Notes under the pieces: model-generated
What the model saw: the letters and a program-made list of their open reading frames with translations, nothing else
Told to the model about the DNA's origin: nothing
The model's database searches: none
Source: Acephala macrosclerotiorum
Lineage: Eukaryota; Ascomycota; Leotiomycetes; Helotiales; Mollisiaceae
Length of the DNA: 64,000 nt
Direction of reading: 5' to 3'
NCBI GenBank assembly: GCA_014904845.1
Contig: MU119230.1
Location: forward strand, 186,001 to 250,000
Part shown: positions 1-10,900 of the stretch, piece by piece
Layout: every line of letters starts with the position of its first letter
Numbering within the stretch: the first letter of the stretch is position 1
Made by a program: the position numbers and the translations under genes

Positions 1-1324
1 CGAGATAACGAGTCTCGTTCTTCGACTGAATAAGAGCTAGAGCACTTCATCCCCGAAGGATCATTGATCGAGGATCTTACGTATCGCGAGCCTGCGACCC
101 GAAAGCAGGTTGCATGGCTGCAGCAGCTCGCTCGGAGGATGCTAAGCTAATTTCATCACTCTCTCTGTAGGTTGCGCTTATGGAATGAGAAGTTGAGAAC
201 GTGGAACAAGAAAGGGAGCAAGAGAGGAAATACAAAACACATAATTCAAAAGAAAGCCGTCAAACACTTGAGCCAGCAATTCCTTTGGACAGGAGACCAA
301 CTCATCAACGAGTCGCTTAAATACGACTAGAAAACCAATAAATTATTTCCATCGAAATAAATCAGCATAACGAAAACACATATCGTGAGAGGCTGACTTA
401 CCCGCAGGAATGAACCCGATAGATCTTTCCGTGGGTACAATATTAGTGTAGTAGTCACATGCAGACCTAGGCTGGATTAGGACTAGCGCTACCTGCGCTA
501 AAGTTGAAGTTATATCTTTCAACTCTTGCGCGTTTACTAGATTTACAACTTACAATCAATTAACGAATCATTCAGACTATCTGTCTACTTCGTTTCTGGC
601 CTATTACTAGTAATAGGTATCCCTGGTGATACCAACACTTTCACAGGCGCAGGAGGGAGAAATGGGACGGGAAGCGCCAAAGCCATGCTCGCGTGGACTC
701 ACGGAAAGCCGTGTAGGCCCAATGGATGGGTCTTCAACATACGCGAGTTGACAGTGCAGAGGCACTGGAGGAGACGTGCATCGCAACAGAAGGGGTTCCT
801 AGGGTCGTCGAAGTGGCGCAGAGCCGCAGTTTAGTCGAAATATCAAAGATAGGCTCTCCAAGGACGCCTTCGATCGGTTGACGACCCGAGTGGCCGAATT
901 TGTAGGGGCGGTTGACATCCAGCGACACTTCCGTACAGTACAATCCTCCTCGGAAAATAGGATCATTGCTCGCAGTCAAATTCTCGGCCACAAGGTATCA
1001 GTACTTTAGCCTGGGCGTTCCGGCGTACCGATACTCACTCACTGTGGAGGGAATCCGAGGTTGTGGGGCGATAGCTAGCGACCAGAACTAGAGAGATGCA
1101 GCTGTCGAATCTGCAGAGAATGTTGTCGCAGTCGAGAGGTACAAATGTGAAGTAGACGTACTTCAGAGGCACAGTCTTGTTGAAGTCTGCATCCGATGGA
1201 AGAGAAGGTTAAAGAATCCGGGAAACGAAATCTCGCCCAAGCCTCTGGGTTTCGACCATTCCTAAGATAGAATATCGGGCCTAATACGGCTAGCGCACCC
1301 GAGCATATCTTCCTCGTTTGCACT
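1..1324. other. intergenic, no gene recognised
   Basis: Short open frames on the minus strand (about 734-991 and 1075-1323) have no recognisable domain and no coding continuity on either side. I see no RNA gene or repeat here. The stretch ends at the left inverted repeat of a Tc1/mariner element. Confidence 0.5.
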
Positions 1325-1357
1325 CATACTACGTACAGGGTCTTTTAATTGTTAGCG
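1325..1357. repeat. left terminal inverted repeat of Tc1/mariner element
   Basis: It begins CATACTACGTACAGG, then GTCTTTTAATTGTTAGCG. It matches the reverse complement of 2673-2706 with two substitutions and one indel. Confidence 0.9.
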
Positions 1358-1440
1358 CACCAAGAATTGCCACAATGACGCCGCTTTTACAATCACTCTA
1401 CTGTAGAAACACAATAGAATGCAATAGAGAATGAGGTTAT

Positions 1441-2520
1441 TCAGAACTCTGTGTACCAGCCATTAGTCTCAATCACTGCTTTACAGCGCGCAGGCATTGT
1501 GTGAACTATGTCTCTAATCTCTACATCTGTAATATCATTTCAAGCCTCTAGAACAGCTGCTCTAAGCTTGTGGTAGTTCCTATGGACTTCTGGATCAAGC
1601 AAAGCCAATATGTCTTTCATTCTGTTTCATATAGTCTCAATTGGTAAAAGATCTAGAGAAAATGGTGGCCAAAAGATTGGAATGATCCCTCTCTCTTCCA
1701 TAAAGGCTATACTGTACTTTGCGGTGTGTCTTGATTCTTTATTTTGCTGGAATGACAACTCTAAGTAATTGAATAGATATCTCCAGACCACAGGGACAGT
1801 GTGCTGACAATAGGTAGTTTGATTGATTGATTTCCACTCCTTCTCTCAAAATAATCCTTCTTTTTTGCCATATTTCCTTGAAATGCAACTTCAAAACATT
1901 CACTCTATTTTCCTTTGCCACTTGTGAGCTATGCAATCAGGGTGATAGAGCTCTGAGGCTCTCTTCTTCCTTGTGCACTATTGCCGGCGATGAGAACCAG
2001 GAGAAGTCCAACTCTCATCACTCCAGAGGATCTCATTCCATTGGTCTAATGTCCAATGCTCATGCTCATATGCCCAAGCTAATCTAAGCTCTCGATTCTT
2101 CTCTGAAAGTAGAGACTTTCTTCTTCTAACTCCTCGCACATAGCCTTCAAGCTTAAATGCTCGGCGGATTGCTTTCTCTCCGCACTAGTTCTGCCAATCA
2201 AAGTATTTAGAGAGCTCTGCCCAAGGAATGTCTCGAGTATAAGAGTTTGTAGTGGTCCAGTCGACAAGCTGTTTGCGGTGGTAAAGTGTAAAGAGGACAT
2301 GGGCTCCACAATGCCTTTTCTTTTGAGGAGTTGGTCGCGTTTCTATCGTATAGTAGAATTGTTTCTGAGTAAGTCTGGGAAATTGGAGCAAAATGTTAGC
2401 AATGCTCTAACCAGCTGTGTAATAAAGGGTTTGGATTTGCAATTTCTCATCCCTTGTAGACTCTTGCGAAAGTGTGTGAAGTGTAGGGATATGCAGAGAT
2501 TCTGGCGTTGAATAATCCAT
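1441..2520 (-). pseudogene. Tc1/mariner transposase pseudogene
   Basis: Read on the minus strand from an ATG at 2520, the frame gives an N-terminal helix-turn-helix region with the fungal Tc1 signature TPQKK, then WSDES with the first catalytic Asp, FQQNKESRHTAK, WPPFSLDLLPIE with the third catalytic position, and a typical C-terminus ending GWYTEF. Several in-frame stops interrupt it. Most sit where the family has a conserved Trp (AG-stop-SIAN near 2408, MF-stop, IETI-stop-NRMK, EA-stop-NDI). The second catalytic Asp, normally in QQDNA, is changed to Asn. The gene cannot make an active enzyme. One stop (+ strand CTA in place of CCA at 2407-2409) fits a CpA-to-TpA change typical of RIP; others are TGG-to-TGA and do not fit strict CpA context. 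Confidence 0.9.
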
Positions 2521-2672
2521 TGAATTAATGATTTCAATGTAAAGCAAAAGAATGAGCTCACTTTAAAGCAGCATAAGAAATCACCTGTTTGAGTATGGAG
2601 CAGGTGCTTTTCTGGTGGTCTGATTGGCTGATGCCCGACGTCATTCCACGGCTCAAGAGCTGTTTTCGGACT

Positions 2673-2706
2673 CGCTAGACAATTAAAAGGGCCTGTACGT
2701 AGTATG
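2673..2706. repeat. right terminal inverted repeat of Tc1/mariner element
   Basis: It ends GGGCCTGTACGTAGTATG and is the inverted partner of 1325-1357. Confidence 0.9.
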
Positions 2707-3011
2707 CGCCTCTATCGCGTACGCTGTAACGCCTCATAATATATCAAAGTGTTCTGATTTGCATACACACGCCCAACATGTATCAATTCTATCATATTGG
2801 TGTGCGAAACATGATATCTGCAAAGAAGAAGTGAAGAATCCTTAGGCAAAAGCTGCGATGTGCATGTCCTGCAACAGGTATCCTTTTGCTCTCGGAGACC
2901 TATCAACGTCCGAGCTTTTACACAGTCTCTTGAAAGCAGCTCTTTGTCTTTGAGTTAAGAACTACAGGCGTTGCTCAGGCATAGCCATTCTAATCATCTA
3001 TCGATCTCAAG

Positions 3012-4108
3012 ATGGTCCTCCCAGCAGGCTACATACCGGGCTTCGTCTGCACGCTTGCAACCTGCGATGTCAAGAAATGGGGGTTCATTCATTACCAGCC
3101 CTCTATGGCTGGGAATGTCCTCTTCCTCGTCATTATCGACTTCCCCGGTCTTACACAAATCATCCTAGGTATTAAATGCAAAACAGGGCTGGTCTACGTA
3201 TCAATGCTTTTTGGGCTTGCGTGTGAATCGCTTGGATACGTCGCGAGAATCCTCATGCATCACGACCCTTTCAACAGAGCGTACTTTCTGTGGTATTTGA
3301 TCTGTTTGACGATTGGTCCGGTCTTCATGGCCGCTGCTATATACCTCTGTCTTGGACGGATAGTCGTCATCTATGGAGAGAACATCAGTCGGGTAAGGCC
3401 CAGAACCTATACCATTTTCTTCATGGGCTCCGATGTGGTCAGTCTTGTGGTACAAGCAGTGGGAGGAGGCATTGCTGCATCTGTTCCATTGACAAACCAA
3501 AAGATGGTAAGAACTCAAGACGATGGTGAAGAGTATAGGCTGACTCGCATGCAGATTGATATCGGAACTCACATCTTAGTTGCGGGATTGTCGCTACAAG
3601 TCGCCAGTCTCTTCGCCTTCTTAGTCTGCAGTCTTGAATTCCTCTTTAGAGTCCGCCGTCACGAGAGTGAGCGAAATCCTCGGCATGCTGATCTGTACAA
3701 CAGCAGCAGATTCAAGTGGTTCCTGATATGTATGTCTTGGTCTTCGTCCACCATACTAGCGCCTGCTCACATCATTCAGCCCTCGGAGTCGCAACAATCT
3801 GCCTCTTTGTCAGAACCGTCTTCCGATCTGTCGAACTGAGCGGTGGGTTCTCGGGACATCTTGCAAATAGTGAGGTTCAGTTCATGATTCTAGACGGAGT
3901 CATGGTCATTATTGCGTGTACATGTTTGACGGTTCTGCACCCTGGTATTGGGTTTGGCCACAAATGGAAGCAGGCAAACTTCCCGTTCAGAGGGGAAAGA
4001 TCGCCTGAGGAAGAGTTAGAAGCGGCTGGAGAGACAACCACAGAGAGCCCACGAAATGAGCACAAAGTTGTTGTCGGCCATTATTACGAACAACCAAGAG
4101 CAGGATGA
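3012..4108 (+). CDS. RTA1-like multi-pass membrane protein
   Basis: RTA1/RSB1 proteins are seven-helix membrane proteins of fungi linked to lipid translocation and resistance to toxic lipids and drugs. The start is the ATG after CTCAAG at 3012. Proposed exons are 3012-3506, 3555-3729 and 3780-4108, giving about 332 aa, the family's usual size. Family features seen are ESLGYVAR after the second helix, helices through LICLTIGPVFMAAAIYL, GSDVVSLVVQAVGGG, and the signature RTVFRSVELSGG after the second intron. The C-tail is hydrophilic and acidic. The 50 bp intron at 3730-3779 is required to join frames. The 48 bp intron at 3507-3554 (GTAAGA, CTGAC, CAG) is in frame without a stop, so it is inferred from splice signals and family continuity (NQKM joined to IDIGTHILVAGL). 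The substrate cannot be told from sequence. Confidence 0.88.
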
Positions 4109-4628
4109 AAGGAGACTAGGAGCATAGAACTCTCAAAATTTACATACGGGTCCAGAAAACGCTTGCACAGTTTCCAGAAGCCATCGAATCTACCATGTTC
4201 GTTGCAGCTGTAGCTTCGTGCTCTACTGAGCGCTGTAGATCATTTGGTTCTAAAGGAACACCTCAGAAGTGTCTGGAGACTCCCTCTTTTGTTTCTATCG
4301 TAATGAGGAGGATTTATCTTGCTGCGGATGGTACTCGCACGTGATGCAAACCTCCCAAATTGAGGAGAGTATCTTCGATGGGAAGTAGCTGTAAAAGAGT
4401 GACTTTCTTCTTTCGAGTCATTGAAGCCTTTACAGCGAGCGATTGCCTAATATCTATTACCCAGGTGCTCATGAGACAGGAAATTTGCAAATAGCGTCAC
4501 GTGAAGCACATCAGAATGACGCTAACTTTTAGCTCTCTGTCTCTCTCACTCTCCCGACCACAAACAGCCTTCATACCAACAAACTCAAAACACAATTCGA
4601 TTTCAAAACGCACAAATCATTACCAAAA
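4109..4628. other. intergenic, nothing recognised
   Basis: This is the 3' flank of the RTA1-like gene. It holds no coding continuity, RNA gene or repeat that I can support. Confidence 0.5.
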
Positions 4629-4992
4629 ATGGCAACTTCAACTTCACCTTCAACTCCAACATCGCCGCCGCCACAGACGACACCCCTTTCAAAATGTCCT
4701 CAGTTCTCCCCTGACTCTACATCTCTAAATTCCCCATCACAATCCCACCATAAATAACCCACATTCTAAACATGTGCACACATCCCCACCCACCAGACAC
4801 CACAAGTACATACCTCCACATCTCCCTCCTGGACATCGACGACATCACACCTCACACCTCTTCATGTCCCAGATCAACCAGTACTTTAGAAGAAAGGAAG
4901 TGGGAAATGAAGCCGCTAAGGGTCTTCTGGCGAGGTTTCATGGGAGGTTGCAGGAGAGGAAGGCTGGCATTTCGGGCAATAGCGGAGTTTGA
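4629..4992 (+). CDS. possible small gene, unresolved model
   Basis: An ATG in good context (AAAAATGGC) at 4629 opens a Ser/Thr/Pro-rich frame that stops after 42 codons. A second frame (ending at 4992) reads MSQINQYFRRKEVGNEAA and continues GLLARFHGRLQERKAG; it looks coding, with charged helical composition. Joining the two needs an intron for which I see no convincing donor. I do not recognise a family. It could be a small lineage-specific protein, an unrelated pair of chance frames, or a decayed gene. Confidence 0.2.
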
Positions 4993-5032
4993 GATGTCAG
5001 ATCGGAACGTCTATATTGGGCTGGGAATTTAA

Positions 5033-6016
5033 AATTGACGGAAGTATTGCAAGGAGGTAAGTCTGCAGTTTCCCTCCTTGACGTATGGAGCGAGGGAGAA
5101 CCTCATTCAAGGCAACCTTTTGTCCTATCTTTTATCCAGAGAATCGAAGTTTTGATGAGGCTTAATGTCAAACCAACGCTCCAGAACCCAAATCCTTCCG
5201 TCTTTTTGTAAAATCTATCCCTTCGAGCATTTCTTTCACTTTGAAATCAACCCTTTCTTGACCTTAAAGTCCCCAGTACTTTTTGTTCTTTGGTGAATCG
5301 TCTTTCGCATTGTCACTTCTTCCACCAGTGTGTTGTCATAACCTTCCGCACCCGACTCGAGGTCTCGATCCCGATATTGGTGATCAACTCCTTGCGCTGC
5401 GACTGGAAGTCAGCCTTTGAGATTGGACTGGCATAGAAAAGAGGAAGACAAACGAATTCTAGTTCCACGCCTGTCGCTTATGGCTATAGCGAGAGACGTG
5501 ACGGCCACAGTGACGGATGCGAGGCCGAAGCATATCATGATGGTCTCCGGGCCGGTCACTATATGGAGATCAGTAAGGCCATTAGTTAAGTCGTTGGGTG
5601 ATCTCACACACGGCTGTCTAGATTGTCCCAAGTTTTGGCCAAGATCTGCTCCTGCTCAAAGTCCGCACTTAGACTGCGGATCGCGTGAATAGTATTCTGG
5701 ATCTACTCGGCGGACGAGTAACCTGAGCGTCAGGTAGATAACCCTAAGCGGGTGCTACTCTTAGCTGTATTTGGGTCCGATGAGTGCTTTGCGATAGTTA
5801 TAAAAGTGTTGAAGATTAGGAGCAGGAGAAGGAGGTAGAGAAGGGCTGCAAGAAAGCGCTGCATCATTTTTGTTCTCTTGAATAACAAGGCTGACTGTAG
5901 TGGGTGGTCTAGGGGGTTTGTGCAGGACTTTCGTCCATCGCGGCGGGAGATGTGTGATTTATTGCAGAGAATATAGTTAACGCAGAGCACGGATTACGGA
6001 TTCTACAGCCTATGAA
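5033..6016. other. intergenic with a short membrane-helix remnant
   Basis: A minus-strand frame at 5410-5631 contains a hydrophobic stretch, ICFGLASVTVAVTSLAIAI, followed by a basic tail, like the single helix of many small fungal membrane proteins. A second minus-strand frame (5730-5990) has a Leu-rich helix, ALLYLLLLLLIFNTFITI. Neither is part of a recognisable gene, and both are probably remnants or chance. Confidence 0.3.
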
Positions 6017-6352
6017 TAACTAGCTTAAAAGTGTGCAAGATAACCGAGACACGGATGTGCTCAAAATCGCGATTTTGCCCACTTTTAGCTTCTACATATT
6101 TGCATAATATAAGATTAAAAGTTAATATACTTCCAGAATAAGCCCCTTTAAATGAAAGCATCTGTTTTTTATAAGTTGTAGAAGTATTGTTAAAATGAAA
6201 ACTAAAATCATGTCTTTAAAGGCTTTGAAGTCTAGACGTTTTTAAGCTATAAAGTTGAGAATATGCCTCGCCATCGTGATTATAGAAACTTGCATTTTGC
6301 GATTCTGGGCATATCCGAGTCTCGGTTATTCTGCACACCCCCAAGCTAGTTA
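6017..6352. mobile_element. MITE with ~55 bp terminal inverted repeats
   Basis: The ends are inverted copies: TAACTAGCTT at 6017 and AAGCTAGTTA ending at 6352. The match continues inward for roughly 55 bp through GTGTGCA, ATAACCGAGAC and CGGAT, with about nine mismatches, mostly transitions. One tract reads AAAA in the left arm where the right arm has GGGG. The element is 336 bp, has no coding capacity and has TA at both termini, as expected for a Tc1/mariner-type MITE. The interior is AT-rich. Its ends do not match those of the Tc1 element at 1325-2706. Confidence 0.85.
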
Positions 6353-7986
6353 AGCATAGTGCTGTATCTTTAGAATGTCCGTCAGCGCACAGGATATTTC
6401 GTCACCCTAACGCCGTCTATACCATACACTATTATCTTCTCCTAAGCCACAGGATTCGAATTTCCATCGGGAAGTTAATGAAAAATGTTGTTGAATGGTG
6501 TATGTGTATGCCGGTGGCCACGAGAGAGCGAGAAGCGAGAAATGCATATTGGGATATGACATCTATTTCTGGAAGTTCTTGAAACCAACAAATACATAAC
6601 AATGCAACCTTAAGCACTTTCTCAAATCCGTGCACGGCGACTAACCTCATTCGAGTCAAACTGACGAAGCTAATCGATCCTTTACTAAAAGCTGTTGCGC
6701 ACGTGACGCACCCCCTTTGCACTTAATCTCTAACGGTTTGCTCTTCGCGAACGGACAGTACTTTCTCACGATACGCATTTCCTCAATCACCATATGATGA
6801 CTATCTTCCGTACCAAAACTCGGACGATTGTTCATGTATTGCCACTCGACGTCTTCGTGTGCTATGTGACGATGTCAGCTAGAATAAAAAATTCGGTTCC
6901 CTGAAAATGAATATCCTTGTGCCTTGCGTACATCTTGCAGCATGACGCTTCCCAGTAACGATAATAGTGATGATAATAGTAACAATAGCCAGCACTGTAG
7001 AAGCCAAGCCAAACGACAAGGCTATAGCATCGCTGGTCGTGACTGTGGCTGATGTCAATCATACGATGGCTTTGCGACGCCTCATTTCGCCACTTACGCA
7101 TTTGTTAGCTGGGATTCGAGAAATAAATTTGGCTGTCCCCAAGTATCTGAAACATTTTGACAGCAACAAAAGTGCCTCACGAAATGGGACAATGAAGCAG
7201 GCGTTAGATATATATCAACAATCGGAACAGAATCGGACCTCCTGCGGATGCCGAAATTTTGCTTTCGAGACATCAAGAACGCTATCGCGGTCACAAAACG
7301 TTCACCGATGGAGGCGCAGCCATTGAACAGGAGCGTGGGGGGCGTGGGTTGTATTCCCAAAGGACACGCGATGGGAATGTTCTCGCTGAGCCTCGAAATT
7401 TAAGCTTCCACACGCTCCATGATCCAGCTACTCGGCATTGTATGCCTTGGACACAACTTGTAATGCCAAGAGAACAGGATATTTCAAGTGGTGACGCGGA
7501 AGGCTCTTCACAGAAGCACCGAGGTAATTCTTGCCACTGTAAGGGGCAAAGGAGGAAATTCGTACATGCCTTGAACTGCAAGCGTAACAGGAGGCAAGCA
7601 GAAAATATTCGCAACTAAGCCCCATCTAGGAATATAATTCACAAGTCACACCATGCAAGGACCGCAGAACAAAACAATGCTCTATTATGCTCATACAGTA
7701 TCTGTGACTAGAAACCGGGAGGCATAATCGACTGCACAGCCAATGATCCCACCATGCGTATGAATCCACCAATGTAGATCCATTCATCCAGTCCAGTCCA
7801 ATCGGTAAGTCATGTCTTTTTCGTCGGCGTCAACGCTTGCAATGCACAACATAGTCTCGCTCTCCCCCCAATATTCGAAGAGCAAAAGCCAGCAGCGCCA
7901 GTGCGCTAGCATGCAAGTTGGTATGTTCAATCCCAAGTCTATCACACAACACCCCCAACATCAACGCCCCGAGAAATGCCCAAGGC
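6353..7986. other. intergenic with degenerate coding-like fragments
   Basis: On the minus strand near 6960-7070 one frame reads FGLASTVLAIVTIIITIIV, resembling the hydrophobic fragment at 5410-5631 (both contain FGLAS followed by a long helix). Surrounding frames are broken. Nothing else is recognised. The last part is the 3' flank of the deubiquitinase gene. Confidence 0.35.
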
Positions 7987-10900
7987 TTAATCCATCTTTA
8001 AGTCTTCGTTGTCTTTGACATGAATCTCCACGGCTGGCTCTTCGACTTCAAAATGTTCGTCGTCGGCTGTTACTTCGAATTCCTGTCGTGGGTATACACC
8101 AGTTTGCATATTCTCCATGAGATGGGCTTGTATAGCAATGGCGCTCGCTTGACCTTCGTCATCCAGATCGGGTACAGGACTTTGATCGACAAATGGGACA
8201 CCTTCGTCTTCGGCGATGGTGTTAGCGAATTCGTCAAGGCGTTCTCGCATTGAACCCTCACTGGCGGACGAATCGTGCTGAACGACATCACTTGCAGCAT
8301 CTGAACCAGTTCCAGAGATCATGTGGTCGCCACGGGAATTCGATCCAAGGTCATTCAGGTTGCCGAAGCTCCAGTTCTGAGACATGATACCCCCTGATCT
8401 ACTGTTGTAATTGATGTCATTGTATCCCAAGGCCATATCAATGCCTTCGTCCTCGATACTAGCATGGAGTCCAAGACCGTCGTTCCTAGCGGCATCATTG
8501 ACGAGTAAGGGTGCTGCACCCTCTTCCTCTTCGTGGGCTTCGTAGTCAGGCAGCTTCTCAAGGGCCGATGGATTTATTGTCATCATCCCCTCGCCATCCG
8601 GGGAACCACGATTTGGTTGATGGCGAGCTGCTCCTACTCCGATCAAAGCGCTCGACGACCCACGAAGGGAGGAGTTTCCGACGAGGCCCTGGTCTTCCCC
8701 CGACTCGGACACATCATCTTCTGATGGCTCAGCGGGGCTATCAAAGTCTTGGAAAATCTTCTGAAAACGAGGTCCACCAAGAGGTACGTCTGATCTTCGT
8801 CTGTAAAACAGAAGATAAGCACTTGCGGATACGACTCGAGTGTGATCCTTTTGCTTCGAAGTGGACGAGTCTAGGCTGCGTTAGTAAGGCGCTCTCGACT
8901 TGAGAATTGGAAACTCACCGTTATACTCCCACCACTCGCCGTCATGGAAATTCTTTGCAAATGCGGTGTAATGGCCTCCACCCAGCCCACCCCAATGATC
9001 GTCGACAGCAAAGAGATCGTAGATCTCACGCTTCCCCTCCTCTGTTTCAATGACTCTTGAGCTGAGATCCAGTCCTTCAACTGGAAAGTCAACGAAGACG
9101 TCGAGCTTGTCTCGGCGCATACCGCTAGAGCTGAATCGCTTCAAGTGCATAACAAGGATATCGGGTGTCTTCCAGAGCTCGAATTTCTTGCTGGCTCTTC
9201 GATGCTCTTTGCATCGGGGGCAGTACCAGGTATCCATCTCTGAGAGAATCTCTTCCTTGCCAAATTCATTGAGACAGTCATCGAGCGTGATGCCATTTGC
9301 GCGACGTTGTTTACGTGCTACTCGCTTAGCAGTAAGTTCAGGGTCGTTGAACGTTGCCATCCTGCTCCACGTAGATTCACCTCGCATATTGTCATCGGGG
9401 CCATCACTGCCGTACATAGCCTCCCAAGCATCCGCATTCCAATCAACAACAAGACCTTCTCCGAGGCGTACCAGAGGACCTTGATCGGAAGGCTCCAATT
9501 CAGTGGTGCTGAGGTTCTGGGGGGCTAACTTTCGTGCTGACTGCATACCCTTTTTCGAGTAAGTTTTGATTCCACGCGCGCGACGTTTGCTGTAACCTAC
9601 TCTGACACCAGACTTCGGTCCGGCTGGTCGAACGGGAAGAGACTAACCTCTTGTCAGATTGGCGTACTAAGAAAAGTATACTTGCGGCGCAATAAACTAT
9701 TGACAGGATGGGGGGTCAACTTACTTTAGCGATAGGTGGTGGGGCAGCATCTTCATCACTCGATTCTTCTACCATCCGGGTTGATACTGAAGCACCATTT
9801 GAATAGGCCTCATCCTCACTGGTGTCCGACTGAGCTCGGCCACTAGAAGACCGATGCTCACTGCCTGTTTCGTCGTCATTAGAGACTTGTGGTTGAGGAG
9901 CTCGCGTGTTTATGTTTGGGTATGCCTTGTCATCGTCAACCACATTCCACCCAGTAGGTATCATTTCCTTGGCGCCCGAGAAGTATCCCACTTCGAACAT
10001 GTTCTGAAGCGAAGGCGTTAAAAATGACCCTGGAGCAAGGAACTTGGGCCGACGAGTTTTGAAAGGTGATGGCGAGGCCGTTGGAGAAGGGTCTTTCATG
10101 GCTACGTCGACCAGCTCATCATCACCGTCAACAGATTTGGCGACAACTTTGCTACCTCCCGAAGAATCCGCATCAGACCCTGTAGTGATCACCATATCTG
10201 CATCAGCACTATCCGCAACGCTCATGTCTACCTCGTATTCGTCGTCAAACTCGGAATTGGTACTGAAAGTGGCGACCTTCTGCAGGATTTTCCGCTTGAT
10301 CATCTCCTCGCTCCTAGCCTGTGAGAGAAATTAGCAAACTGACCTGGATATGAATGGAAATTGGCTAGCCACTTGCCTCTTCGGGTGTGAGCATAATGAA
10401 ATGAGGTACAGGTTCAATAGTCCATGGTTTTCTGCTCCAATTTCTCGACGAATTACGTTCCGTGTTGTTCGGGCGGCGGTGGAAGACAGGTACAACCATG
10501 TTCTCGGCTATAGGGTCATCCCATTCTGGCACATCGTCGTCATCAGAGTTGTTATGATAAGAGATCATGTTGGACTTCTTCGAAGATTTTGCCTTCTTAG
10601 CAGGAGGCCAATTCGTTGGCTTTGCCTCAAGCTCGTAAATCACGAGAATGTCGTTATTACCGACAGCCTCCGAAGCCACCTCTGTGTCCTTGTGGACTTT
10701 GTAGAACTTCGATTTGAATTCCTCAGCAGCAAACAGTCTTTCCACAGGCACTTTAACGCGCTTGGAAACAAATTCTTTCAAGGTGCGAAAGCTGGCGTTC
10801 TTGTCGATATCAATGATCATCTCCACTGGCTTATCGTTCAGCGGAAAATAGAATGCCTGGTGGCTCCATGAGTTCTCGATTGGCAGCTGCAACGTCAAGT

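Larger units (their letters stand above)
1325..2706 (-). mobile_element. Tc1/mariner DNA transposon, inactivated
   Basis: The element is about 1.38 kb, the usual size for this superfamily. It is bounded by 33-34 bp inverted repeats that differ at two bases and one 1-nt indel. Tc1/mariner elements insert at TA; here each end reads CATAC-TA-CGTACAGG, so either the TA within that sequence is the target duplication, or the repeat extends into a palindromic target (CATACTAGTATG after excision). The interior encodes a decayed transposase on the minus strand. Being non-autonomous, it could move only if a related active copy supplied transposase. Confidence 0.9.
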
